A stretch of DNA of 64,000 nucleotides, from positions 558,001-622,000 of the forward strand of contig CALOEL010000014.1 in NCBI GenBank assembly GCA_942492375.1, in the 5' to 3' direction. The translations under genes and the position numbers were made by a program. Position 1 is the stretch's first letter, and every line of letters begins with the position of its first letter. Of the stretch, positions 8,012 through 17,708 are shown in pieces. The notes under the pieces are model-generated. The model did not search any database. It was given only the letters and a program-made list of their open reading frames with translations, and had not been told where the DNA came from. Source of the stretch: JAHEAO01 sp942492375. GTDB taxonomy: Bacteria > Pseudomonadota > Alphaproteobacteria > Rhodobacterales > Rhodobacteraceae.

Positions 8012-10354
8012 ATGAACGACGTGAAAGACACCCCTGGCATCAGCCCCGAAGCGATGTCCGAACCGCTGCGCCGTGCGATCGGCGAACGGTATCTGACCTA
8101 TGCGCTGTCCACGATCATGCACAGGGCGCTTCCGGATGCGCGGGACGGGCTGAAGCCGGTGCACCGCCGCATCCTTTACGCTATGCGGGAATTGCGGCTG
8201 GCCTCGAATGGCGGGTTCCGCAAGTCGGCGAAAATCTCCGGCGACGTGATGGGCAACTACCACCCGCATGGCGATGCTGCGATCTACGATGCGATGGCGC
8301 GGCTCGCACAGGAGTTCAACGTCCGCTATCCGCTGGTCGACGGGCAGGGCAATTTCGGCAATATCGACGGTGATAACCCGGCCGCCGCCCGATATACCGA
8401 AGCGCGGATGACCGCAGCCGCCGAGGCGCTGCTGGAGGGGCTGAACGAGAACGCGGTTGATTTCCGCGACAATTACGACGGCACCCTGACCGAGCCGGTC
8501 GTGCTGCCCGCCTCTTTTCCAAACCTTCTGGCCAACGGCTCCAGCGGCATCGCTGTGGGCATGGCAACGAACATTCCGCCGCACAATATCGTCGAACTGG
8601 TCGATGCCTGTCTGCATCTGATCAAGACGCCGGATGCGCGCGATGAAACGCTGGTGGGCTACGTGCCCGGCCCCGATTTTCCCACCGGCGGCGTGATCGT
8701 CGAGCCGCGCGAGAACATCGTCGAGGCTTACCGAACCGGCCGCGGCGCTTTCCGGCTGCGGTCGAAATGGCAGGTCGAGGATCTGGGCCGCGGCACCTGG
8801 CAGATCATCGTCACCGAGATCCCCTATCAGGTGCAGAAATCCAAGCTGATCGAGCGGTTGGCCGAACTGATCCAGACCAAGAAGATCCCGATCTTCGGCG
8901 ACGTTCGCGACGAAAGCGCCGACGACATCCGGTTGGTGATCGAGCCACGCTCGAAGAATGTCGATCCCGAAGTGCTGATGGGAATGCTGTTCCGCAATTC
9001 CGATCTGGAAACCCGGTTCAGCCTGAACATGAACGTGTTGATCGACGGCCGGACGCCGAAGGTGTGCAGCCTGAAGGAAGTGCTGCGCGCCTTCCTCGAC
9101 CACCGGCGCGAGGTGCTGCTGCGCCGGTCGCGGCACCGGATGGACAAGATCGACCACCGGCTGGAAGTTCTGGAAGGCTTCATCATCGCCTTCCTCAACC
9201 TCGACCGGGTGATCGACATCATCCGCTACGACGACGACCCCAAGGCCGCGCTGATGGCCGAGGATTGGGGACAGGACCACAAGCGCGCGGTGTCCGAGAA
9301 GGACTATGCCTCGCCCCTGCCCGCGACCGGCGAGGGCGAGTTGTCCGAGGTTCAGGTCGAGGCGATCCTGAACATGCGCCTGCGGTCACTCAGGCGGCTG
9401 GAAGAGCTGGAACTGGTGCGCGAGCGCGACGCGCTGATGGAGGAACGCGCCGGGCTGGAGGATCTGCTGGACAGCGAGGCGCTGCAATGGGCGAAGATCG
9501 CCGAGCAGCTGAAAGAGACCCGCAAGCAGTTCGGCAAGGATTACGAGGGCGGCGCGCGGCGCACCCGGTTCGCCGAGGCCGGCGAAGTCGAGGACGTGCC
9601 GATCGAGGCGATGATCGAGCGCGAGCCGATCACCGTCGTCTGCTCGAAAATGGGCTGGATCAGGGCGATGAAGGGCCATGTCGCGCTGGACCAGGAGATG
9701 AAGTTCAAGGACGGCGACGAGGCGCGCTTCGCCTTCCACGCCGAGACCACCGACAAGATCCTTCTCTTCGGCACCAATGGCCGGTTCTACACGCTGTCGG
9801 GCGCCAACCTGCCCGGCGGGCGCGGCATGGGCGAGCCGGTGCGCCTGATGGTCGACCTGCCGAACGAATGCGATATCGTCACGCTCTTCGTCCATGTGCC
9901 GGGCCGCAAGCTGCTGGTCGCCTCCACTGCCGGCAACGGCTTCGTCGTGCCGGAAAGCGAGGTGATCGCCCAGACCCGGAGCGGCAAGCAAGTTCTCAAC
10001 GTCAAGGATGATGTGACGGCCGCCGCCTGTCGACCGGTTTCGGGCGATCACGTCGCGGTTGCCAGCAAGAACGGAAAGCTGCTGGTCTTCCCCGTCGCCG
10101 ATCTGCCCGAGATGACACGGGGCAAGGGCGTGCGGATCCAGAAGTACAAGCAGGCCCGTGGCGCTCAGGGCGAATTGCAGCTGGATGGCGGGCTGTCTGA
10201 CATCGTCACGTTCGACTGGGCCGAGGGCCTGTCCTGGACGATGGGCGGCGGCAAGACGAGGGTAGAGACGGACATGACCGACTGGCTGGGCAACCGGGCC
10301 GGCGTAGGCAAGCGCCCGCCCCACGGCTTTCCGCGCAACAACCGGTTTGGCTGA
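8012..10354 (+). CDS. parC: DNA topoisomerase IV subunit A
   Basis: Breakage-reunion subunit of topoisomerase IV, which with ParE decatenates chromosomes. 780 residues from the ATG at 8012 (MNDVKDTPGISPEAM); the ATG at 7964 would add a non-conserved tail. The winged-helix block DGLKPVHRRILYAM and the active-site tyrosine Tyr128 (AARYTEARM) are present. The C-terminal domain has blade repeats such as GFVVPESEVIAQTRSGKQVLNVK and GKLLVFPVADLPEMTRGKGVRIQ, which are short and lack a GyrA box, supporting ParC over GyrA. The quinolone region reads HPHGDAAIYDAM, with Ala89 where E. coli has Ser80 and Asp93 where E. coli has Glu84. Confidence 0.96.
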   Translation: MNDVKDTPGISPEAMSEPLRRAIGERYLTYALSTIMHRALPDARDGLKPVHRRILYAMRELRLASNGGFRKSAKISGDVMGNYHPHGDAAIYDAMARLAQEFNVRYPLVDGQGNFGNIDGDNPAAARYTEARMTAAAEALLEGLNENAVDFRDNYDGTLTEPVVLPASFPNLLANGSSGIAVGMATNIPPHNIVELVDACLHLIKTPDARDETLVGYVPGPDFPTGGVIVEPRENIVEAYRTGRGAFRLRSKWQVEDLGRGTWQIIVTEIPYQVQKSKLIERLAELIQTKKIPIFGDVRDESADDIRLVIEPRSKNVDPEVLMGMLFRNSDLETRFSLNMNVLIDGRTPKVCSLKEVLRAFLDHRREVLLRRSRHRMDKIDHRLEVLEGFIIAFLNLDRVIDIIRYDDDPKAALMAEDWGQDHKRAVSEKDYASPLPATGEGELSEVQVEAILNMRLRSLRRLEELELVRERDALMEERAGLEDLLDSEALQWAKIAEQLKETRKQFGKDYEGGARRTRFAEAGEVEDVPIEAMIEREPITVVCSKMGWIRAMKGHVALDQEMKFKDGDEARFAFHAETTDKILLFGTNGRFYTLSGANLPGGRGMGEPVRLMVDLPNECDIVTLFVHVPGRKLLVASTAGNGFVVPESEVIAQTRSGKQVLNVKDDVTAAACRPVSGDHVAVASKNGKLLVFPVADLPEMTRGKGVRIQKYKQARGAQGELQLDGGLSDIVTFDWAEGLSWTMGGGKTRVETDMTDWLGNRAGVGKRPPHGFPRNNRFG

Positions 10355-10359
10355 CCGGG

Positions 10360-11544
10360 ATGCTTCCCACGCTGGAAACGGACTATGCGGGGCGTCGCGC
10401 GCCGCTGTTCCATCTGGCGCTCGTCAGCGGTGTGCTGACCGTGTTGACTTTGGGGCTCTACCGGTTCTGGATGAAGACCCGGCTGCGCAGGTATTACTGG
10501 TCGGCGATCCGGCCGGGTGGCATCCCGCTGGAATATGTCGGCGAACCGCTGGAAAAGCTGCTGGGTTTCCTGATCGCCGTCGTCGTTCTGGCGTTCTACA
10601 TCGGCATCGTGAACCTGATCCTGATGTTCCTGTCCTTCTCGCTGTTCCAGGGCAACTTCGCGGCCTACGCGCTGTCTTTCGTCGGCGTGATCCCGATCAT
10701 GTTTTACGCCCGCTACCGGGCGCGGCGTTACGTATTGGCGCGCACGCGCTGGCGCGGCCTGCGGTTCGGTATGGATCCGGGCGCCTGGGGTTATGCGGTC
10801 AGGGCCCTGCTGCATTGGTGTATCACCATTCTGACTCTAGGTCTCCTCTGGCCCCGCATGACCTTCGCGCTGGAGAAATATCGCACTGACCGGACATGGT
10901 TCGGGACCGCGAGGTTCGTGCAAACGGGGCAATGGCAGATGCTTTACCCTCCATTCTTGCCGCTCTTTGTGGGGATCGTGCTTCTAACGGTCGCGGGCGT
11001 ATCCGTCTATTCCGGTTCGCCGGACTTCGGGATCGGGGCGGCGGGTCTCGGTGTTGTGATAGCGCTTTATGGCCTAGCTCATTACAGCGTTCACAGCTTC
11101 CGGCTATTGACGAATGCCAAGCAGCTGGACGGCGTGGGGTTTGTCGCCCGGCCGAGACCGTGGCGGGTGATCCGCATCTACGCGTTCGGTTACTCCATTG
11201 TCAGCCTGCTGCTTTCGGTTTTCCTTCTTCTCCTCCTTTTGGCATTGGGCGGGCTGGTGATAGCGATTGCAGGTCCAGCCGGCGATTTTAATCCTCAGTC
11301 CATCGGTGAATCACTGCCGCTATGGCTGGGCATGGGCGCGGGTATGACATTCTATTTCACGGTTTTCGTCAGCTGGGCAGCTCTGCGGCATGTCTTCGTG
11401 ACACTTCCCCTCGCGCGCCACTATGCGGAAACCCTTCAAATCACCGGTGTCCATTACCTGGCGGCGATCAGCCAACGAGACCGCGACGAATTCGCCGAGG
11501 CCGAAGGCTTCGCCGAAGCGCTCGATCTCGGAGCCGCGATTTGA
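10360..11544 (+). CDS. YjgN family (DUF898) membrane protein
   Basis: Polytopic inner-membrane protein of 394 residues. Two DUF898 repeats are visible: GLYRFWMKTRLRRYYWSAI with YVGEPLEKLLGFLIAVVV, and the internal repeat LGLLWPRMTFALEKYRTDRTWFG. About eight hydrophobic helices are seen. It starts six bases after parC and its stop overlaps the TTG start of the M48 peptidase gene (TTGA), so the two are coupled. The DUF898-M48 pairing is recurrent in proteobacteria; the membrane protein may be a partner or substrate of the protease. Molecular function unknown. Confidence 0.88.
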   Translation: MLPTLETDYAGRRAPLFHLALVSGVLTVLTLGLYRFWMKTRLRRYYWSAIRPGGIPLEYVGEPLEKLLGFLIAVVVLAFYIGIVNLILMFLSFSLFQGNFAAYALSFVGVIPIMFYARYRARRYVLARTRWRGLRFGMDPGAWGYAVRALLHWCITILTLGLLWPRMTFALEKYRTDRTWFGTARFVQTGQWQMLYPPFLPLFVGIVLLTVAGVSVYSGSPDFGIGAAGLGVVIALYGLAHYSVHSFRLLTNAKQLDGVGFVARPRPWRVIRIYAFGYSIVSLLLSVFLLLLLLALGGLVIAIAGPAGDFNPQSIGESLPLWLGMGAGMTFYFTVFVSWAALRHVFVTLPLARHYAETLQITGVHYLAAISQRDRDEFAEAEGFAEALDLGAAI

Positions 11545-12674
11545 CCGGGGATGAACCGCAGAGCGTCTTCGCGGATTATCTCGACGGGCGGGCCGCCACC
11601 GTCCAGCGGATCGAGGTGCTGGTCGAGCGTTCGCCCGAAAGCGAGGCAATTGTCCTGATCCCGCCCGAGGGAGAGAGACTTCGCTGGCCGCTGGACGACC
11701 TGCGCGGCGTTCCCGACCAGGCCGGGCGCGACCGGCTGATCGTGACATCACAGCGCCAGCCTCTGGCGCGGCTCTTCGTCGGCGACCGCGCGCTCTGCGA
11801 CCTGCTGACTGCCCGCGCGCGACACCTTCACAAACGCCCGCCGGTGCGCGGTCGTGGTCGGATCCTCGGCTGGGGGCTGGGTGCGCTGGCCTCGGTCGCG
11901 CTTATCGTCTTTGTGCTGGTGCCGGTCATGGCAGACCAGCTTGCGGAATTCCTTCCGCCCGAAGGCGAAAAGGCCTTGGGCGATACCACCTTCGAACAAA
12001 TCCGCAGCGCATTGGCCGAAAGCGATTTCGAACCGGTGCGGATCTGCAGCGAGACGGAGGGCGTGGTCGCACTGGATCGCCTTCAGAGGCGTCTGCAAGG
12101 CGGCGTTGCGCTGCCTTACCCGCTGACAGTGCACGTACTGGACCATGAGATGGTCAATGCTTTCGCCCTTCCCGGCGGGAGGATCGTGCTGTTTCGCGGT
12201 CTTCTGGAAGCAGCAGAGTCGGCCGACGAGGTCGCGGCGGTTCTGGCGCATGAGATCGGCCATGTCGTCAACCGGGATCCGGCGCGGGGCGCGCTGCGGT
12301 CGGCAGGATCGATCGGGGTTCTGGGATTGATCCTTGGCGATTTCGCGGGCGGCGCGGCGGTGCTGTTCCTGGTCGAGCGATTGATCGACGCGACCTATAG
12401 CCAAGAGGCCGAGGCCGGCGCTGACGCTTTCGCGCACGACCTGCTGCTGAGCGAGGGCGTATCGCCTGCGGCTCTGGAACAGTTCTTCGACCGGCTTCGT
12501 CGTGAATACGGCGATCAGGAGGGCATCGTCGCCCATTTCCTTGCGCATCCGCGACTTGGGAACCGTATCGCCGCCGCACGTGAGGCAGCCGACCGGATGA
12601 CTGGTCCGATACGCCCCTCCTTGGGCGAAGCAGACTGGCAGGATCTGCGTCATATCTGCAATGCGCCGGGTTGA
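11541..12674 (+). CDS. Membrane-anchored M48 family metallopeptidase
   Basis: Zinc endopeptidase of the M48 (HtpX/Ste24/BepA-like) family, 377 residues. The zinc motif HEIGH is at residues 237-241 with NRDP following; the third ligand Glu is in the SQEAEAGADAFA block. A single hydrophobic segment (about 108-130) anchors it, leaving the protease domain probably in the periplasm. I chose the TTG at 11541 because it overlaps the YjgN stop in the TTGA arrangement and the residues from there (TGDEPQSVFADYLDGRAATV) fit the pre-domain of the family. Likely quality control of membrane or outer-membrane proteins, by inference from the family. Confidence 0.88.
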   Translation: MTGDEPQSVFADYLDGRAATVQRIEVLVERSPESEAIVLIPPEGERLRWPLDDLRGVPDQAGRDRLIVTSQRQPLARLFVGDRALCDLLTARARHLHKRPPVRGRGRILGWGLGALASVALIVFVLVPVMADQLAEFLPPEGEKALGDTTFEQIRSALAESDFEPVRICSETEGVVALDRLQRRLQGGVALPYPLTVHVLDHEMVNAFALPGGRIVLFRGLLEAAESADEVAAVLAHEIGHVVNRDPARGALRSAGSIGVLGLILGDFAGGAAVLFLVERLIDATYSQEAEAGADAFAHDLLLSEGVSPAALEQFFDRLRREYGDQEGIVAHFLAHPRLGNRIAAAREAADRMTGPIRPSLGEADWQDLRHICNAPG

Positions 12675-12728
12675 TTGCCATGCCGGGACCAACCGTCTAA
12701 CTAGGACGCAGCCAACAGGAGGGCCCCG

Positions 12729-13367
12729 ATGCCGCGGTGTTTCAAAGAATTCAGAACTTGCGTCGTGATGCTGGCGCTTGCAGGGCTCGCAGCCTGTGCC
12801 GCGCCGGTGGACGAGAATGAGCCACAGGTGGCGATGGGTGATTTCGCCCTTGGGCATAATATCGTCTTGGCCGATGATCCTGAGATCGGCCCGTTCTCCC
12901 GGACCGCGACGGACGAGGAATGGGTCGAGTCGCTGACCGCCGCAATCGACAAGCGGCTTGGCGGCTATGAGGGCGAAAAGCTCTATAACCTCGGCGTCAC
13001 AGTCGAGGCCTATGCGCTTGCCCAGCCCGGCGTACCGCTGGTGTTCAACCCGAAATCGGCGTTGGTCGTGAATGTCCTGGTTTGGGACGACGCCGCGCAG
13101 AAGCGTCTCAATCCGGATGTGAAGCAGCTTGCGATTTTCGAAAGCCTGTCCGGAGAGACGGTGCTATCCTCGGGTCTGACGCAAAGCCGTGAAGAGCAGA
13201 TGGCCAACCTGTCGCGCAATGCCGCCAAGGCGATCCAGAACTACCTGCTGTCCAACCCCGAATGGTTCGGTCTTTCGGCGGAAGGCGCTGCGACCCCGAC
13301 CGACGCACCGAGCGAGGCTGCGTCTATCGACGAGCCGCTATCCGACACCGAGGTCGCGTCCAACTGA
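12729..13367 (+). CDS. Predicted lipoprotein of unknown function
   Basis: A 212-residue protein with an N-terminal signal and lipobox LAAC (Cys23), so it should be lipid-anchored facing the periplasm. The start has a strong AGGAGG site nine bases upstream. No domain is recognised; residues 60-175 look globular, with FESLSGETVLSSGLTQS and LSRNAAKAIQNYLLSNPEWF near the end, followed by a low-complexity acidic tail. It follows the M48 gene by 54 bases and may belong to the same transcript. Confidence 0.75.
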   Translation: MPRCFKEFRTCVVMLALAGLAACAAPVDENEPQVAMGDFALGHNIVLADDPEIGPFSRTATDEEWVESLTAAIDKRLGGYEGEKLYNLGVTVEAYALAQPGVPLVFNPKSALVVNVLVWDDAAQKRLNPDVKQLAIFESLSGETVLSSGLTQSREEQMANLSRNAAKAIQNYLLSNPEWFGLSAEGAATPTDAPSEAASIDEPLSDTEVASN

Positions 13368-13417
13368 CGCTTGATTTTCCGCCCCCAAGCCAGTAACGAG
13401 CGCGCGGATGATGAACC

Positions 13418-13433
13418 GGGCCGCACGCGGCCC
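13418..13433 (+). promoter_or_regulatory. GC-rich hairpin in the tuf copy 1 leader
   Basis: GGGCCGC-ac-GCGGCCC, a seven-base perfect stem with a two-base loop, lies 24 bases before the tuf start. It could be a terminator remnant for the lipoprotein gene (no T-run follows) or part of a leader structure. Only the inverted repeat is seen. Confidence 0.35.
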
Positions 13434-13457
13434 CTTGAAGGATGAGGCTTTAGGGTC

Positions 13458-14633
<1,176 letters not shown>

Positions 14634-14664
14634 CAGCGCATCACGAAACGCGATCATGACGCAG

Positions 14665-14692
14665 ACGGAGGCAAGAAGTTGCCTCCGTTTTC
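14665..14692 (+). terminator. Rho-independent terminator after tuf copy 1
   Basis: ACGGAGGCAA-gaag-TTGCCTCCGT followed by TTTTC. A ten-base perfect stem and U-run directly downstream of tuf. Confidence 0.9.
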
Positions 14693-14742
14693 AATTTGTG
14701 GTCTCGTCTGCACGTTGCTGGGATCGGCGGAATTAACCTGAT

Positions 14743-15870
14743 ATGTTTCAAATGTCTGATCAAAGACGTTTCATAATCGTCTTTGTCATTGGGACCCTTA
14801 TTATCTTCTCAAGTCTCGGTTCCCCAAACGAATGGAGCTTGACCCATTATCTGTTCAGCTATGATCTGGGGTTGGTTCGACGCAGTCTGGTCGGGTCGCT
14901 CGTAACTCAAACCAGTGGTTCATTCACAGCAAGCTCAATTGCGCTTCTCGCTTCAACCATCACGATATGGGCGGCCTTCGCATTCGTTATCTTTTGCACC
15001 AGGATTTTCCTGGCGGCCAATTTGGGGATTGGACTGCCTCTGGTCGCAACCACCTCATTTGCGCTGGTCGCATTCGTAGGTTCGACTGGATACCTCGATG
15101 GCGTCACTTTGTTGTTGGCGCTGCTCGGCCTATGCCTTCCGGTCTCGGGTTACGGAATTGCAATGCGCTCAGTTGTATTGTGCGCCGGAGCTTTGGTGCA
15201 TGAGACAATGCTACCGCTCTTTGGAATGCTGTTCGCGGCGGACATATGGCTGGGCCGTAAGGATCTTCTGCCAGCAAGACGCGCAATCGCCGCGTTGGCT
15301 CCTGTGCTTCTTTGCAGCGCGTTGGTCGCCGGACTATTCCTTAACGATAAACCCTTTGAAATGAGTGCCGAGATAGAGAGCAGTTTACAGACCCGAGCAG
15401 TAGATTTCAGAATACGGGATTTGGCCGTTGAAGCCGTTCTTGACCGGACGAATGGTGAAAGCGAAACGATGAGCCGACGCTGGCATTCCGTTAAGTACCA
15501 GTACGAAATGACCAGGCTATTTCCCGTGGTTGTAAGCTGGACGATTGTCTTTCTGGCTTTACTTTTTCATTCCGGGGCAAGACTTGTAAAATCCGATCGG
15601 GCCGCCTTGCTGTTCGGTGCCATAGCGCCCTTCTCTCTGCACCTTGTTGCGTTTGATGCTTCGCGTTTCTTGGCACTTGGCGTCATGATTGCGTTTCTGA
15701 CGCTTGCTGTCGGACTGCGGAGAAGAGCCGACGAGTTTAACTCTACCTCCAAGGTTTTCTCTGGGGAGATCATAGCGGTATTCATGGCCGTCAACATATT
15801 CATCGAGTTGGTTCCGTTGAATGTTGAGGCCTACAGGCCGTCGGGCCTGCCGGTTTGGGTGGGTCGCTGA
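14743..15870 (+). CDS. Polytopic membrane protein of unknown function, AT-rich
   Basis: A 375-residue protein with about eight or nine hydrophobic segments (for example residues 10-24, 68-95, 98-115, 119-150, 170-200, 255-275, 290-310). A charged stretch near residues 200-250 (AEIESSLQTRAVDFRIRDLAVEAVLDRTNGESETMSRRW) forms a large loop. No catalytic motif or family is recognised; the shape resembles membrane proteins of polysaccharide biosynthesis (integral glycosyltransferase or polymerase types), but this is a guess. By eye the gene is clearly more AT-rich and uses different codons from its neighbours, which suggests horizontal transfer. It stands alone, behind the tuf terminator. Confidence 0.7.
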   Translation: MFQMSDQRRFIIVFVIGTLIIFSSLGSPNEWSLTHYLFSYDLGLVRRSLVGSLVTQTSGSFTASSIALLASTITIWAAFAFVIFCTRIFLAANLGIGLPLVATTSFALVAFVGSTGYLDGVTLLLALLGLCLPVSGYGIAMRSVVLCAGALVHETMLPLFGMLFAADIWLGRKDLLPARRAIAALAPVLLCSALVAGLFLNDKPFEMSAEIESSLQTRAVDFRIRDLAVEAVLDRTNGESETMSRRWHSVKYQYEMTRLFPVVVSWTIVFLALLFHSGARLVKSDRAALLFGAIAPFSLHLVAFDASRFLALGVMIAFLTLAVGLRRRADEFNSTSKVFSGEIIAVFMAVNIFIELVPLNVEAYRPSGLPVWVGR

Positions 15871-15917
15871 AAAGGATAGCTGTCAGACACCGCGCTTTCC
15901 GGCGTCGGTTTCGTCGG

Positions 15918-16628
15918 TCAAGGCTGCGGATTCAGCCCGACCATGGCATCGGCTTCGGCCTGAACCGCGTTCAGCGCCTCGGTCAGGCTGCGGCGCAGGA
16001 TGCGGCGTTGCGGGCTGTCCATCCGGCGCGGAATGTCCGCCTGCCAGCGGCGGAATACATAGGCCCCGGTGCTGAAAGGCAAGGGGAACATGGTCTTGTC
16101 CCAAGACCGGAGTTTCCGATGCCGGCGCGTCGAGTAGGCATAGACGAAAACCGGAACCCGCGCGACGCGGGCCCATTCCAGGGGTGGGTCGCGCAGCTTG
16201 TGGGCCGGCCCGGTGGGCCCGTCCGCGGCCAGACCCAGGCTGTTGCCGCCGCGCAGCAGCCGCAGCGCGTCGCGCGTCGTGTCGAGACCGGAGCGGCCTT
16301 CCTTGATGTGGACGGGTTGGATGCCAAAGCGCCGCTGGATCGCTCCCATGAGGCGAGCGATGGGCGAGGTATCGACCAGCGTAGAGGCGCCGCCACTGTC
16401 ATGCGGCCAATGTGCTGCGGCAAGAATCAGCCGGCTATGCCAGAGGACCAGAATGACGGGACCGTCTTGCAGTGCCTCTTTCAGCGGTTCCAACCCTTTG
16501 GCACGCCATTTCGTCGTACGAAGGCAGAGCAGAAGATAGCCTGCGATCGCGGTCGACAGACCGGTTTCCAGCGCCTTGGAGTTTTCCAACCTAGAACGGA
16601 GTGACATCGGCCGGCTTGTTCCCTGCAA
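15918..16628 (-). CDS. DUF374 / lysophospholipid acyltransferase-like protein
   Basis: DUF374 domain protein of 236 residues, in the acyltransferase superfamily. The histidine block VILVLWHSRLILAA replaces the usual HX4D, and GNSLGLAADGPTGPAHKLRDP is the second family block. The N-terminal half has a hydrophobic stretch (STAIAGYLLLCL). I used the TTG at 16628 because an AAGGGGG site lies seven bases before it; the ATG at 16607 would shorten it by seven residues. Members act in lipid A or phospholipid assembly (inference from the family). Convergent with the preceding membrane protein. Confidence 0.85.
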   Translation of the reverse strand: MQGTSRPMSLRSRLENSKALETGLSTAIAGYLLLCLRTTKWRAKGLEPLKEALQDGPVILVLWHSRLILAAAHWPHDSGGASTLVDTSPIARLMGAIQRRFGIQPVHIKEGRSGLDTTRDALRLLRGGNSLGLAADGPTGPAHKLRDPPLEWARVARVPVFVYAYSTRRHRKLRSWDKTMFPLPFSTGAYVFRRWQADIPRRMDSPQRRILRRSLTEALNAVQAEADAMVGLNPQP

Positions 16629-16718
16629 ATCAGCCCCCTTGTAACGTCAATCCGCCTGCCGAGTTCAAGAGCCGGCCTTGCATGCGGCAAATTTTAACGT
16701 TATCTCCTCCGTCGGCTT

Positions 16719-16794
16719 AGGGGTTTAGCTCAGTTGGTAGAGCATCGGTCTCCAAAACCGAGGGTCGTGGGTTCGAGTCCCCCAACCCCTGCCA
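16719..16794 (+). tRNA. tRNA-Trp (CCA anticodon)
   Basis: A 76-base cloverleaf with acceptor arms AGGGGTT / AACCCCT, D-arm TAGCTCAGTTGGTAGAGCA, anticodon stem TCGGT / ACCGA around the loop CTCCAAA (anticodon CCA), T-arm GGGTTCGAGTCCC and genomically encoded 3' CCA. Its position between tuf and secE-nusG is a known bacterial arrangement. Confidence 0.97.
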
Positions 16795-16970
16795 GCCACT
16801 GTTTGTTGCGATCGCGGTGATAAAGCTTCGAGACCACCGCAATTGGGCGCAGAAAAGATGCCCGTGTGAATCCTCACTTCATCACGTCAACTGCACAACC
16901 TGAACACGATTACGCCATTTTTCACTGTCAGCGTCTGACAACAGGCCGCTCTGTGCGCGCCGCTGCCAAA

Positions 16971-16990
16971 ACTGGATGAAACTGGATGAA
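16971..16990. repeat. Tandem ten-base duplication at the protease start
   Basis: ACTGGATGAA is repeated twice without a gap. The second copy contains the ATG at 16986; the first copy supplies a decoy ATG at 16976 in another frame. Confidence 0.85.
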
Positions 16991-17636
16991 GTCGATCGCT
17001 GCCAACCGAAAATCATGGTTATTCGTCTGGCCGGTAATGGCCATTGTTCTGATGCTGACGTCGATGGCGCCATTACCTTCGCAGGCGGCAGAACCCAAGG
17101 GCTTTGCGTATCTGCCTGCGAAGAAGAGAATTTCGGCGCCAGACGGCTTCGCGGGTCTTTGCGCTGCGCAGGGATGGGCCTGTGCCCGCAGCAGCGTGCA
17201 TGCGGTCAGCCAGCCATCGGTGCTGAAACTGGCGGACAAAATAAATCGGTCCGTCAACCGCACGACCCGTCAAATCTCTGATCGTGAGCAATACAAGCGA
17301 GACGAATTCTGGGCATTGCCGACGGCTCGTGGAGGGGATTGCGAAGATCTGGTGCTGCTGAAGAAACTGAAGTTGCTACAAGCGAATGTTCCGGCCAGTG
17401 CGCTACTTATGGCCACCGTGCTCGATCTGAAGGGGAACCGGCATGCTGTTCTCATTCTCAGAACCGCGAAGGGTGATCTTGTTCTCGACAGTCTCGATAA
17501 CCGCATCAGGCACTGGGTCGATACCGGCTATACGTTTCTCAAGTTGCAGGATCCGAATAATCCGCAGGTGTGGAACGCGATTTTCGCGGGCGGGCGCATT
17601 CCGGTGAATCCGGACCACGTCATTGCGATGAAATAG
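16986..17636 (+). CDS. Transglutaminase-like cysteine peptidase (BTLCP family)
   Basis: Periplasmic papain-like protease of the BTLCP/DUF920 family, to which LapG belongs. 216 residues, with a signal peptide ending near Ala35 (LPSQAAEP). The catalytic triad candidates are Cys119 (RGGDCEDL), His153 (GNRHAVL) and Asp168 (LVLDSLD). The start codon lies in the second copy of a tandem ten-base duplication, and I see no good ribosome-binding site. LapG cleaves a large adhesin under c-di-GMP control; no LapD or LapA homologue is in the window. A Gly/Asp-rich secreted protein is encoded convergently 70 bases downstream. Confidence 0.9.
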   Translation: MKSIAANRKSWLFVWPVMAIVLMLTSMAPLPSQAAEPKGFAYLPAKKRISAPDGFAGLCAAQGWACARSSVHAVSQPSVLKLADKINRSVNRTTRQISDREQYKRDEFWALPTARGGDCEDLVLLKKLKLLQANVPASALLMATVLDLKGNRHAVLILRTAKGDLVLDSLDNRIRHWVDTGYTFLKLQDPNNPQVWNAIFAGGRIPVNPDHVIAMK

Positions 17637-17708
17637 CGGTCGAAATGATGAAGGCCGACGCGCCGATCGGCGCGCCGGCCCTACTTATGCCGACGATCTG
17701 GACTCGGT

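Noticed and set aside
16719..16794. tRNA-Trp as an integration site for a genomic island
   Set aside because: No integrase and no repeated tRNA 3' end is visible nearby.
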